A stretch of DNA of 64,000 nt from Oscillospiraceae bacterium (lineage in GTDB: Bacteria > Bacillota > Clostridia > Oscillospirales > Oscillospiraceae). The number at the start of each line of letters is the position of its first letter. Position 1 is the first letter of the stretch. The stretch spans positions 180,273 through 244,272 of the forward strand of contig JAFZOI010000024.1 of the NCBI GenBank assembly GCA_017550645.1, given 5' to 3'. A program made the position numbers and the translations under genes. The notes under the pieces were generated by a model. The model was not told the DNA's origin, made no database searches, and saw only the letters and a program-made list of their open reading frames with translations. Shown here piece after piece: positions 27,422 to 34,972 of the stretch.

Positions 27422-27492
27422 CGTGATCCCCCGCTTTTTAAGCGAGGCCGCCTTGAGCATTGCCCAAAGCGGCCCCAAAGCGCTTACGTATT

Positions 27493-29025
27493 TTACTTTT
27501 TGCGGACAAAGTTGAAGCCGAAGCCCGTCGTTACCGGGTAGGCGGCCTCGTTTTCGGCGCGCCACTGCTCGGCCCAGTCGTTCTCCAGCGCGGTGCGCGC
27601 GACGCTTCTGTCGTAGCGCTCGCCCTCCTTGACGAAGTAGAGCAGGTAGTAGCCGGTGTTGCTGTCGTCGCTGATGTAGATGATTTCGGTGTCGCCCTCG
27701 ACGCGGGCGTCGTCGAACAGCCACTTGTCAAGGCTCGGATCAAGGTAGCCCATGGTCACGTTGCTGTAAAGTCCGCCGTCGGAGCTCGAGCGCGTGTCTT
27801 CGCTCTTGGAGCTCGCCAGAGAGGCGAAGTTGTCCTCGGTCGGATCCTCGAGCCACTGGGAATAGATCTGGTCCATCTCCGTTTTGGCGGCGGCTATCGT
27901 ATCGGCCGTGACGGTACCGAGATCCTGATCGGTGTCGGCGTTTATGAGAATGATGCGGAACGTCCTCATCGTGTACTCGTTCTCGTTGCGGTCCACGTAG
28001 AGGTAGACGGTGTAGCTGCTCGTGCCCTTGATGACGGTCGTATCGCCGTACTGTCTGGCGGTATCGGTCAGCCAGTCCTTTTCGTCTCCGCTGAAGGCGG
28101 TGGGCGGAGTGTTCTCATGCCTGCAGGCGTCGGGATCGTTGTACAGGCTCTGCTCCTCTTCGGGGGCATACCTCTTGACGAGCTCGGCGAACGCCTCCTC
28201 GGTATTGGCGGCGGCGATGGCGGAGGCCGTGTCGTAGGCCCTGTTCATGGCGGTATCCTCGTCGATGTTGTTCTCATCGTCGGCGGCGCCGGAGACCGTG
28301 TAGGAATAATAAGTGATGAGGTTGTAGGTCGGGGCGATCTCGTCATACTTTGCGTCGAGCTGCTCGTCTGTAAAGCTCAGCCTCCGGAGCTGATCCACGG
28401 CGTAGTACTTGGCGACGACCTCCTTCTCCAGAAGGTCGCGGAAGGTCTCCTCGGAGAGGTACTTGCCGTAATAGGAGGCAAGGTACGTCTTGAGGGGATA
28501 GCCGACGCTGGCGGCGCCCTGCTTGATCTGCGCGACGGAGTCCTCTATCTCCTGCTTGGCCTCGTCCGGAAGCTGCCAGCCCTCGGCTGCGGCGGCGTCA
28601 TTGAGCATTGCGAGCTGCTGCATGCGGTCGAGCGTCCCCTCGCGGAGGTAGTCGTTCCAGGTCTGCTCGTCGGAGTAATACTGATCGTCAAGGGACTTGT
28701 TCAGGTCGAGCAGCAGATACGAATAATCGCCGTAGGTGTTGTAAATATTCTGGTAAGCGCTGTAGAGCCTGGTATTGTAGAAGTAGTTATACTCCGTGGC
28801 GTTGAACTTCCAATTCCCGACCTTGACGGCGTTCACGCCGACGTGAAACAGCGCGGAATTCCACACTATGGCGAACGCGACGGCGATAATGACCACTATC
28901 ACGACTATCGTGATGATGGTCTTTTTCACCTTCTTGTTCGTCTTTTCCTTCTTCTTGGCCTTGGCAGCCTCGGGAGTCTCAACTTTGAGCTCTCTGCGCT
29001 TTTTCTTTTCCTGAGATGCACTCAT
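27493..29025 (-). CDS. Membrane-anchored parvulin/SurA-like foldase
   Basis: A 510-residue protein with a lysine-rich cytosolic head of about 35 residues, one membrane segment (about residues 36-56), and a large extracellular part. The extracellular part has an N-terminal SurA-like helical domain. A C-terminal parvulin-like segment follows, including AKTEMDQIYSQWLEDPTEDNFASLASSKSEDTRSSSDGGLY. A role in folding exported proteins at the membrane surface, like PrsA, is likely. Chosen start is ATG 29025 after GAGG; an upstream TTG is less likely. It has its own promoter. Confidence 0.8.
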   Translation of the reverse strand: MSASQEKKKRRELKVETPEAAKAKKKEKTNKKVKKTIITIVVIVVIIAVAFAIVWNSALFHVGVNAVKVGNWKFNATEYNYFYNTRLYSAYQNIYNTYGDYSYLLLDLNKSLDDQYYSDEQTWNDYLREGTLDRMQQLAMLNDAAAAEGWQLPDEAKQEIEDSVAQIKQGAASVGYPLKTYLASYYGKYLSEETFRDLLEKEVVAKYYAVDQLRRLSFTDEQLDAKYDEIAPTYNLITYYSYTVSGAADDENNIDEDTAMNRAYDTASAIAAANTEEAFAELVKRYAPEEEQSLYNDPDACRHENTPPTAFSGDEKDWLTDTARQYGDTTVIKGTSSYTVYLYVDRNENEYTMRTFRIILINADTDQDLGTVTADTIAAAKTEMDQIYSQWLEDPTEDNFASLASSKSEDTRSSSDGGLYSNVTMGYLDPSLDKWLFDDARVEGDTEIIYISDDSNTGYYLLYFVKEGERYDRSVARTALENDWAEQWRAENEAAYPVTTGFGFNFVRKK

Positions 29026-29089
29026 GGCGATCAATCCTCGCTCTTATTCATCTTCGCGCGCACATGCGCGAGCTTTCATGTATTTTGAG

Positions 29090-29118
29090 ATTATATATTA
29101 AAAAGAGTATTCTTTCAA
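29090..29118 (-). promoter_or_regulatory. Sigma-A promoter for the foldase gene
   Basis: TTGAAA (29113-29118) and TATAAT (29090-29095) with a 17-nt spacer on the minus strand. The short leader includes a GC-rich hairpin, GCGCGC-ACAT-GCGCG. Confidence 0.75.
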
Positions 29119-29133
29119 GCCCATCGTAAAAAA

Positions 29134-29928
29134 TTAACGAATGGAGTCGAAAAAGGCCTTGAGCCTGCCGCGGAAATCCGGCGCCTCGTCGTACACGGCG
29201 TGGCCGTAGCCCTCGTACATGTATATCCCGCAGCCGAGCCCTTCGGCGAGGGCGCGCATGGCCTCCGGGGCGATCAGCGCGTCGCACTCGGAGCCCAAAA
29301 CGAAGGCGGGGCATGTTATCTTGCCGAGCTCGGGGGCTGCGTCGAAGCCCGCTCCGGCGCGCGCGAGCCGGGCTATACGGCTTATGTCGTCGGGCTCGCC
29401 CATGGTCTCGAGAAAGCCGAAGGCCTCCCTGTTTGCGGAGACGAATTCCGGGGAATAGATGAACTTTATCATCTCGCGGCAGAGAGCGGTCCCGTCGCCC
29501 GAGTCGGCGAGCTCGGCCCACTTCGCCGTCTCCGCCCGGCCGTGTCCGTCCATTCCGGCGCACGTCGAGCAGAGGGCCAGCGAGCCCACGAGGTCCGGTC
29601 TGGCGAGCGCCAGACGCAGGGCTATCATGCCGCCGAGCGAGACGGCGAACACGTTCGCTCTGCGAAGGCCGAGCCCGTCCATGGCTTCGGCGACGTCTTC
29701 TGCGAGCGTCTCTATGGTGCAGTCCTCGCGCACCTTCCTGCCTCGTCCGAACACATAGACGGTATAGTCCTCCGCAAAAGCCGCGAACGCGTCGGCTATG
29801 GCCTCGGCAGAGTGCGAGATGGGCTTGATGCTCATGCCCGGTATAATGGCGAGGATGCGCTCCCCGCCGCCGAAGCGAAACCAGTCCGTCGCGCCGCCGC
29901 CGTATGTTATCTTTGCCTTTGCCCGCAT
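29134..29928 (-). CDS. Alpha/beta hydrolase
   Basis: A 264-residue alpha/beta-hydrolase fold protein. The nucleophile elbow reads FAVSLGGMIALRLAL, the acid is in GSECDALIAPE and the His is in GYGHAVYDE, so a full triad seems present. An oxyanion-like GGGERILAIIPGMS strand precedes it. GGAGG lies 8 nt upstream of the ATG. Substrate cannot be told; close relatives include small esterases and haloperoxidase-like proteins. Confidence 0.82.
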   Translation of the reverse strand: MRAKAKITYGGGATDWFRFGGGERILAIIPGMSIKPISHSAEAIADAFAAFAEDYTVYVFGRGRKVREDCTIETLAEDVAEAMDGLGLRRANVFAVSLGGMIALRLALARPDLVGSLALCSTCAGMDGHGRAETAKWAELADSGDGTALCREMIKFIYSPEFVSANREAFGFLETMGEPDDISRIARLARAGAGFDAAPELGKITCPAFVLGSECDALIAPEAMRALAEGLGCGIYMYEGYGHAVYDEAPDFRGRLKAFFDSIR

Positions 29929-29963
29929 CGCGTTTTCCTCCGTTGCCTTCAGGGTCGAGCTGT

Positions 29964-29992
29964 ATTATCCCACACTCGGGCCGTCTTGTAAA
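29964..29992 (-). promoter_or_regulatory. Promoter for the alpha/beta hydrolase
   Basis: TTTACA (29987-29992) and GATAAT (29964-29969) with a 17-nt spacer on the minus strand, divergent from the DUF1292 promoter. Confidence 0.55.
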
Positions 29993-30037
29993 GCACAAAA
30001 CGGAATAAACTTCCGCCCGGCGGAGGGCGCGCCGCTA

Positions 30038-30066
30038 TTGCATTTTCGGCGGCCTTGAATTAAAAT
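30038..30066 (+). promoter_or_regulatory. Promoter for the DUF1292 gene
   Basis: TTGCAT (30038-30043) and TAAAAT (30061-30066) with a 17-nt spacer, 29 nt upstream of the ATG. Confidence 0.6.
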
Positions 30067-30095
30067 AAAAGCAGAAAGGAACGGAGGCATGACCT

Positions 30096-30389
30096 ATGAG
30101 CGATGATTTCGGAAGCACCTTTGTCACGATATCCGACGACGACGGCAATCAGTACGAGCTCGAGCATCTCGACACGATCGAATACGGCGACGATCTTTAC
30201 ATGGCCTTTCTGCCGACAGAACTCGACGAGAACGGCAATCAGCCGACCGAGATGGTCATTCTCAAGGTCGTCGAGGAAAACGGCGAGGAGATATTCGAGA
30301 CCATTGACGACGACGAGCTTATGGAAAAGGTCTATGAGGCCTTCATGGAGCAGCTCTTTAACGACGACGGAGACTTCGACGACGAATAG
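30096..30389 (+). CDS. DUF1292 family acidic protein
   Basis: A 97-residue, strongly acidic protein fitting DUF1292: FVTISDDDGNQYELEHLDTIEYGDDLYMAFLPTE, then VILKVVEENGEEIFETIDDDELMEKVYEAFMEQLFND. Family members are widespread in Firmicutes with no established function. It precedes the 6S RNA gene, which has its own promoter. Confidence 0.85.
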   Translation: MSDDFGSTFVTISDDDGNQYELEHLDTIEYGDDLYMAFLPTELDENGNQPTEMVILKVVEENGEEIFETIDDDELMEKVYEAFMEQLFNDDGDFDDE

Positions 30390-30415
30390 GCCCGCTTTTT
30401 GGCAGACGGTCGGCC

Positions 30416-30444
30416 TTGTAATCCGGCCCCGGACGTGATATATT
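30416..30444 (+). promoter_or_regulatory. Promoter of 6S RNA
   Basis: TTGTAA (30416-30421) and TATATT (30439-30444) with a 17-nt spacer, placing the start at about 30451, the predicted 5' end of the RNA. Confidence 0.75.
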
Positions 30445-30450
30445 AATAAT

Positions 30451-30636
30451 GTCCCTGCGGTGTTCGTGACGGACCCTTTTAAACCCACATCTATTATAAG
30501 GGACGCCTATCTCTTGGCGCGGATTGCAGGCCTCCCCGCTCAGGCGGGACGTTGGAAGCAGCTAAACGGCAAGGCGGCGACCCACCTGCATATGCGTGCA
30601 GGTTCTAATCGGGTTCGGCACGGCACATGCGGGGCG
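30451..30636 (+). ncRNA. ssrS: 6S RNA
   Basis: A 186-nt non-coding RNA. The 5' end CCCTGCGGTGTTCGTGACGG resembles the E. coli 6S start (TGAGATGTTCGCAAGCGGG), and CCCTGCG-G-TGT pairs with the 3' end ACATGCGGGG in a ten-pair closing stem with one bulge. The middle can form a long interrupted rod with an open central region, mimicking a melted promoter. 6S RNA sequesters the housekeeping RNA polymerase holoenzyme. It is flanked by a sigma-A promoter and a strong terminator. I recognised it by end similarity and structure, not by a covariance search. Confidence 0.85.
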
Positions 30637-30649
30637 AAACGAAAACAAG

Positions 30650-30685
30650 GCCCCCGGTGGAAGCTATCCATCGGGGGCGTCTTTT
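30650..30685. terminator. Terminator after 6S RNA, shared with the convergent BofC-like gene
   Basis: Twelve-bp stem GCCCCCGGTGGA / TCCATCGGGGGC (one G-U pair) with a 5-nt loop, followed by GTCTTTT. The other side reads CTTGTTTT on the minus strand. Confidence 0.9.
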
Positions 30686-30686
30686 G

Positions 30687-31022
30687 CTATGAGCCGAGGT
30701 CCTCGAGCAGGCGCAGGAGCGCCTCCCTTCCGGCGACCTCCATGCCGGCCTCCAGGAGCGCCCTGTCCGCGGCGGGAAGATCCTCGACGCTTATCTCCGT
30801 CACGATCGCGGGCTGAACGTCGAAGCCCTCGCGGAAAACGCATACCGTCCCGCCGTGCTCGCGCACGATGAAGCGGAGCTCTTCGGGCGTCTCCTCCGCC
30901 GGCTCCGCTACGGCTATGGCCGGCTCCGCGGGCTGCTCGGCCTGACCCGCGCCGCCCGCAGCGAGCGTCACGACGAGCGCCGCCGCGAATATGCCCGCCG
31001 CGATATATCTTTTGTCTGTCAT
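30687..31022 (-). CDS. Secreted protein with BofC-like C-terminal domain
   Basis: A 111-residue protein with a signal sequence (MTDKRYIAAGIFAAALVVTLAAGGAGQA), a Pro/Ala/Glu linker and a small domain reading FIVREHGGTVCVFREGFDVQPAIVTEISVEDLPAADRALLEAG, then a helix ending LLRLLEDLGS. This matches the BofC C-terminal domain pattern common in small Clostridia proteins. BofC regulates a sporulation protease in Bacillus; the role of this short form is unknown. Confidence 0.75.
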   Translation of the reverse strand: MTDKRYIAAGIFAAALVVTLAAGGAGQAEQPAEPAIAVAEPAEETPEELRFIVREHGGTVCVFREGFDVQPAIVTEISVEDLPAADRALLEAGMEVAGREALLRLLEDLGS

Positions 31023-31116
31023 GTCGTCATCTCCGTCCGAAAGATACTTTTTCTGCCTTTATTATTGACTTCCGGGCAAAAATTCATACCCTTGTGACAT
31101 ATCATTTGACAGACCG

Positions 31117-31145
31117 TGTTATAATTTCATTAATGTTCATTAATG
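31117..31145 (+). promoter_or_regulatory. Extended -10 promoter with a tandem 10-bp repeat before the PBP gene
   Basis: TGTTATAAT (TG at 31117, TATAAT at 31120-31125) is an extended -10 element. A perfect tandem repeat TTCATTAATG x2 follows at 31126-31145, covering the expected start site. TTGACA at 31105-31110 is too close to pair with this -10. Confidence 0.55.
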
Positions 31146-31170
31146 CCTCGACCCGGAAAGGAGGGCGGAA

Positions 31171-33936
31171 ATGGAACCGAAAACAAAAAAAGCTCTCAAG
31201 ACGGCCGTGAAAGTGACGGAGACCGGCTTTCGCGGCGTCGGCGGGCTGCTTCTCTTCATCTTGCGGACAATAGCGACCGTCCTGCTCGTCGTGATAACAA
31301 CGGGCGTCCTCTTCACCTGCATTTTCGCCGTCTACGTCAAGACGAGCCTTTATAAAGAGCTCGACGTCGACCTCAACGATTTTACGCTCAACCAGTCGAG
31401 CGTCATATACGCCTATGACTCGCGCACGAACGACTACACCGTCCTCGCCACGCTCTACAGCAAGCAGAACCGCGTCTGGGTCGACTATAAGGAGATCCCC
31501 GAATACGCCGAGCACGCGGCCGTCGCCATAGAGGACAAGCGCTTTTACAAGCATCAGGGCGTCGACTGGTACCGCACGGCGGGCGCCGTCGCGACGATGT
31601 TCCTGACGATGAAGAACGATTTCGGCGGCTCGACGATAACCCAGCAGCTCATCAAGAACGTCACACAGTACGACGAGGCGACCGTCAAGCGCAAGCTCGT
31701 CGAGATATTCCGCGCCATCGACGTCGAAAAGCATTACAGCAAGTCCGAGATAATGGAGGATTATCTCAACACCGTCAACTTCGGCGGCGACGTCTACGGC
31801 ATCGGCGCGGCCGCCAAGCACTACTTCGCCAAGGAGGCCTCCGAGCTGACGCTCGCCGAGTGCGCCTGTATCATCGGCATCACGAACAACCCCTCGGCAT
31901 ACAATCCCTATATAAGCGCCGATACGCGCGAAAACAACCGCAAGCGCCAGCTCCTCATCCTCAGCGAGATGCTCGATCAGGGCTATATCACCGAGGACGA
32001 GTATAACGAGGCCGTCGCGCAGAAGATGGTGTTCAAGCGCGGCGACGCGACCTCCTCGACGGGCGTCGAGCCGTACAGCTGGTTCGTCGAGGCCGTCATT
32101 GACGACGTGACCGAGGACCTGATGCGCGAAAAAGGCATCTCCGAGAAGGCCGCGAGCATCCTGCTCTTCAGCGCGGGCTACAATATCTATACGACGATGG
32201 ATCCCTCCATTCAGGAGATAGTCGACGAGATATATACCGACAGGAGCAATATCCCCTCCGGCTATAAGCAGAGCGAGACGCAGGAGCTAAACAGCGCCAT
32301 CGTCATCATAGACCCGCACACGGGCGACCTCGTCGCTCTGGCGGGGAGCATCGGCGAGAAGACGGACAGCCTTGTATTCAACTACGCCACCGACATGCTG
32401 CGCTCTCCGGGCTCGACCGTAAAGCCGCTGGCCTCCTACGGGCCGGCGATAGAGCTCGGCTACGTCATGCCGTATACGACGTTTGACGACGGCAAGGACG
32501 TCAAGCTCTCCGGCACGACCTGGTACCCGAACAACGACAACTATTCCTACGCCGGCCTCGTCACGCTGCGCTACGCCCTGCAGCGCTCGATAAACACCGT
32601 CGCCGCCCAGCTCGTCGACATGGTGACGCCGCAGGTCAGCTACTCGTTCCTGACAGAGCGCTTCGGCATAACGAGCCTCGACCCCGTCAACGACGTGGCT
32701 TACGCTCCGATGGCGCTGGGGCAGTTCACGTGGGGCATCTCCCCGCGCGAGCTCGCCGACGCCTACTCGGCCTACGCCAACAACGGCGTATATAACTCCT
32801 CGCGGACGTATTCGCGGATAACGGACTCCGAGGACAATCTCGTCTTCGAAAACGTGCCGACTTCCATCGCCGCCGTCTCGGAGACGACCGCCTACTATAT
32901 CACCGATCTGATGACGAACGTCGTCAACGCGGGCACGGGCTATCAGGCAAGGCTTTCCAACATGCCCGTTGCGGGCAAGACGGGCGCCTCCTCCAACTGG
33001 TGCGACCGCTGGTTCGTCGGCTATACGCCCTATTATGTCGGCGTGGTCTGGACGGGCTACAACCTGCCCGAGTACATGGGCAGCTCCAACCCCTCGACTG
33101 GTCTCTGGAAGCAGGTCATGGAGCGCGTCCACGAAAACCTCGAATACACGGAATTCCCCGTCCCCGACGACATGGTCTGGACGACGGTCTGCATCGATTC
33201 CGGCATGCTGGCGACCGAGGCCTGCAAGAAGGATATCCGCGGCGACCACACGATGACCCTGCGCATGAAACGCAGCGAAGTCCCCCGCAGCCGCTGCGAC
33301 TGCCACGTCCTCGTCGACGTTTGCGGCGAATCCCACGGGCTGCCCTGCCCCGACTGCCCCGAGGAGGAGATCATCAGCGCCGGCTTCCTCCATCTCGAGG
33401 ATATCGACTACCCGGTCCTGACGCCGGAATTCCTCGACAGCGACAAGAATCCCGTCATCTTCATCGATACCGACCTCGAGGTCTGCACGATACACAACAT
33501 CGACCCCGTCTCCGGCTGGTATATCGATCCGAAGTACGGCATGCTGATATGCCCCGACAACGGCTACTACTACAACATGTACAACATGAAGATCTATAAC
33601 CCCGGCAACGGGTGGGAGATCGAGCCGCACACGGGGATGCTGATCGATCCCGAGACCGGAAAGCTCTATGACTTCAACATGAACGAGTATACGGGCGAAG
33701 TCGATCCCTGGGGGCCCGTCATATTGCCGCTGCCTCCCGGCTTCGTCGTGCCGGAGCCGGACGAGCCGCGACCTGCGGACGAACCGGAGCCGACAGACGA
33801 GCCCGAGCCCACCGACGAGCCGGAGCCGACAGACGAGCCCGAGCCGACCGACGCCATCCCGCAGCCGGAGGACGACCCGGACTACGTCCCGCCCGAGGTC
33901 ACGCCTACTCCCGACGTCTATGTCCCCGAGGACTGA
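31171..33936 (+). CDS. Class A penicillin-binding protein (PBP1A type)
   Basis: Bifunctional peptidoglycan synthase of 921 residues anchored by one membrane segment (about residues 30-52). The glycosyltransferase domain has EDKRFYKHQGVDW (Glu121) and GGSTITQQLIKN. The transpeptidase domain has S415TVK, S473IN and K603TG. The N-terminus is basic. After the catalytic domains comes a region with two about 32-residue repeats (from residue 782 and 814, GWYIDPKYGMLI and GWEIEPHTGMLI), then an EPTDEPEPTD tail. The tail is not typical of PBP1A. AAGGAGG precedes the ATG. Confidence 0.94.
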   Translation: MEPKTKKALKTAVKVTETGFRGVGGLLLFILRTIATVLLVVITTGVLFTCIFAVYVKTSLYKELDVDLNDFTLNQSSVIYAYDSRTNDYTVLATLYSKQNRVWVDYKEIPEYAEHAAVAIEDKRFYKHQGVDWYRTAGAVATMFLTMKNDFGGSTITQQLIKNVTQYDEATVKRKLVEIFRAIDVEKHYSKSEIMEDYLNTVNFGGDVYGIGAAAKHYFAKEASELTLAECACIIGITNNPSAYNPYISADTRENNRKRQLLILSEMLDQGYITEDEYNEAVAQKMVFKRGDATSSTGVEPYSWFVEAVIDDVTEDLMREKGISEKAASILLFSAGYNIYTTMDPSIQEIVDEIYTDRSNIPSGYKQSETQELNSAIVIIDPHTGDLVALAGSIGEKTDSLVFNYATDMLRSPGSTVKPLASYGPAIELGYVMPYTTFDDGKDVKLSGTTWYPNNDNYSYAGLVTLRYALQRSINTVAAQLVDMVTPQVSYSFLTERFGITSLDPVNDVAYAPMALGQFTWGISPRELADAYSAYANNGVYNSSRTYSRITDSEDNLVFENVPTSIAAVSETTAYYITDLMTNVVNAGTGYQARLSNMPVAGKTGASSNWCDRWFVGYTPYYVGVVWTGYNLPEYMGSSNPSTGLWKQVMERVHENLEYTEFPVPDDMVWTTVCIDSGMLATEACKKDIRGDHTMTLRMKRSEVPRSRCDCHVLVDVCGESHGLPCPDCPEEEIISAGFLHLEDIDYPVLTPEFLDSDKNPVIFIDTDLEVCTIHNIDPVSGWYIDPKYGMLICPDNGYYYNMYNMKIYNPGNGWEIEPHTGMLIDPETGKLYDFNMNEYTGEVDPWGPVILPLPPGFVVPEPDEPRPADEPEPTDEPEPTDEPEPTDEPEPTDAIPQPEDDPDYVPPEVTPTPDVYVPED

Positions 33937-33954
33937 CGCGATACCGACGATAAA

Positions 33955-33989
33955 GACCCGTCCGCGAAAATGCGGACGGGTCATCTTTT
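33955..33989 (+). terminator. Terminator after the PBP gene
   Basis: Eleven-bp stem GACCCGTCCGC / GCGGACGGGTC with a 6-nt loop followed by ATCTTTT. Confidence 0.9.
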
Positions 33990-34006
33990 CGTCAAAAAGT
34001 GTCAAA

Positions 34007-34076
34007 TATGAACAAACTGTTGCCAAACGCGGCAAAAAGGATTAGAATACGAGAAGTATGAACAACGTATGAACAA
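34007..34076 (+). promoter_or_regulatory. Promoter with three TATGAACAA repeats
   Basis: TTGCCA (34020-34025) and TAGAAT (34043-34048) with a 17-nt spacer. TATGAACAA occurs three times: 34007-34015 upstream of the -35, and 34057-34065 and 34068-34076 downstream of the -10, the last two 11 bp apart. The arrangement looks like operator sites. Confidence 0.6.
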
Positions 34077-34102
34077 ATCCGCCCGAAAAGAGGGATAACG
34101 AT

Positions 34103-34972
34103 ATGGCAGACGTCAAGCGCCGGCGCGGAGACAGAAGAGACGGCGTCCTTCTGCGAGATATAGACTCCCTGCACTATATCACCCCGTACCTCTACCCCAA
34201 CCGCGCGGACAACGAGGCGTTCATCAGCGAGCGCATCGACCTTACGGCGGTAAACGAGTACCTCGAGAAAAAGGCCGCCGAGACCGGCGAGAAATGGACG
34301 CTGTTCCACGTCATTCTGGCCGCCGTCATGAAGACGATGCAGCTCAGGCCGCATCTGAACAGATTCATTCAGGGCAAGAGGCTCTATCAGCGAAACGAGT
34401 TCACGGCGGCCTTCGTCGTCAAAAAGACCTTCGACGACGAATCGCACGAGGCGCTCGCCTATCTGAAATTCCATCCCGAGGACACTATAGACGACGTCCA
34501 CGCGCGCCTTATGAAGGAGATAACGACCCGGCGCGGCGAGGAGCTCGACAACTCCACCTCAGCGATGGACATGATGATGCGCATGCCGCGCTTTCTCTGC
34601 TCTTTCCTGATGGCGCTCTTCCGCAAGCTCGACTACTACGGGAAGGTGCCCAAGTCCCTCGTCGCGAGCGACCCCTACTACGCGAGCGCGATGTTTTCAA
34701 ACCTCGGCTCGATAAAGCTCCGCTCCGGCTATCATCATCTGACCAACTGGGGCACGAACTCGCTCTTCGTCATCATCGGCGAGAAAAAGATCGTCCCGAT
34801 CTTTGCGCCGGACGGCTCTTATGAGATGAAAGAGGTCGTCGACATAGGCATCACCGTCGACGAGCGCATAGCCGACGGATATTACTACGCCAAGTCCGTC
34901 GCCCTCGTGAAAAAGCTTTTGAGCGACCCCAAGCTGCTCGAGCAGCCCGCTTCTCAGGAGGTAGAGATATGA
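34103..34972 (+). CDS. Lipoyl-less E2/CAT-fold acyltransferase-like protein
   Basis: A 289-residue protein resembling the catalytic domain of 2-oxoacid dehydrogenase E2 and chloramphenicol acetyltransferase. SAMFSNLGSIKL matches the E2 SNLG segment, and VDERIADGYYYAKSVALVKKLL aligns with the catalytic DHRVxDG region, but His is replaced by Glu. No lipoyl or subunit-binding domain is present. It overlaps the acyl-CoA ligase gene (ATGA), so the two likely act together on a CoA thioester. With the catalytic His missing, acyl transfer may be lost or altered. Confidence 0.75.
   Translation: MADVKRRRGDRRDGVLLRDIDSLHYITPYLYPNRADNEAFISERIDLTAVNEYLEKKAAETGEKWTLFHVILAAVMKTMQLRPHLNRFIQGKRLYQRNEFTAAFVVKKTFDDESHEALAYLKFHPEDTIDDVHARLMKEITTRRGEELDNSTSAMDMMMRMPRFLCSFLMALFRKLDYYGKVPKSLVASDPYYASAMFSNLGSIKLRSGYHHLTNWGTNSLFVIIGEKKIVPIFAPDGSYEMKEVVDIGITVDERIADGYYYAKSVALVKKLLSDPKLLEQPASQEVEI

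Noticed and set aside
30451..30636. SRP RNA suggested by GGAAGCAGC
   Set aside because: Only that short motif matches; the ends pair and read like 6S RNA, and the Alu-domain pattern is missing.
31105..31125. TTGACA-TATAAT promoter before the PBP gene
   Set aside because: Only about 9 nt separate them, too close; the TATAAT more likely works as an extended -10.
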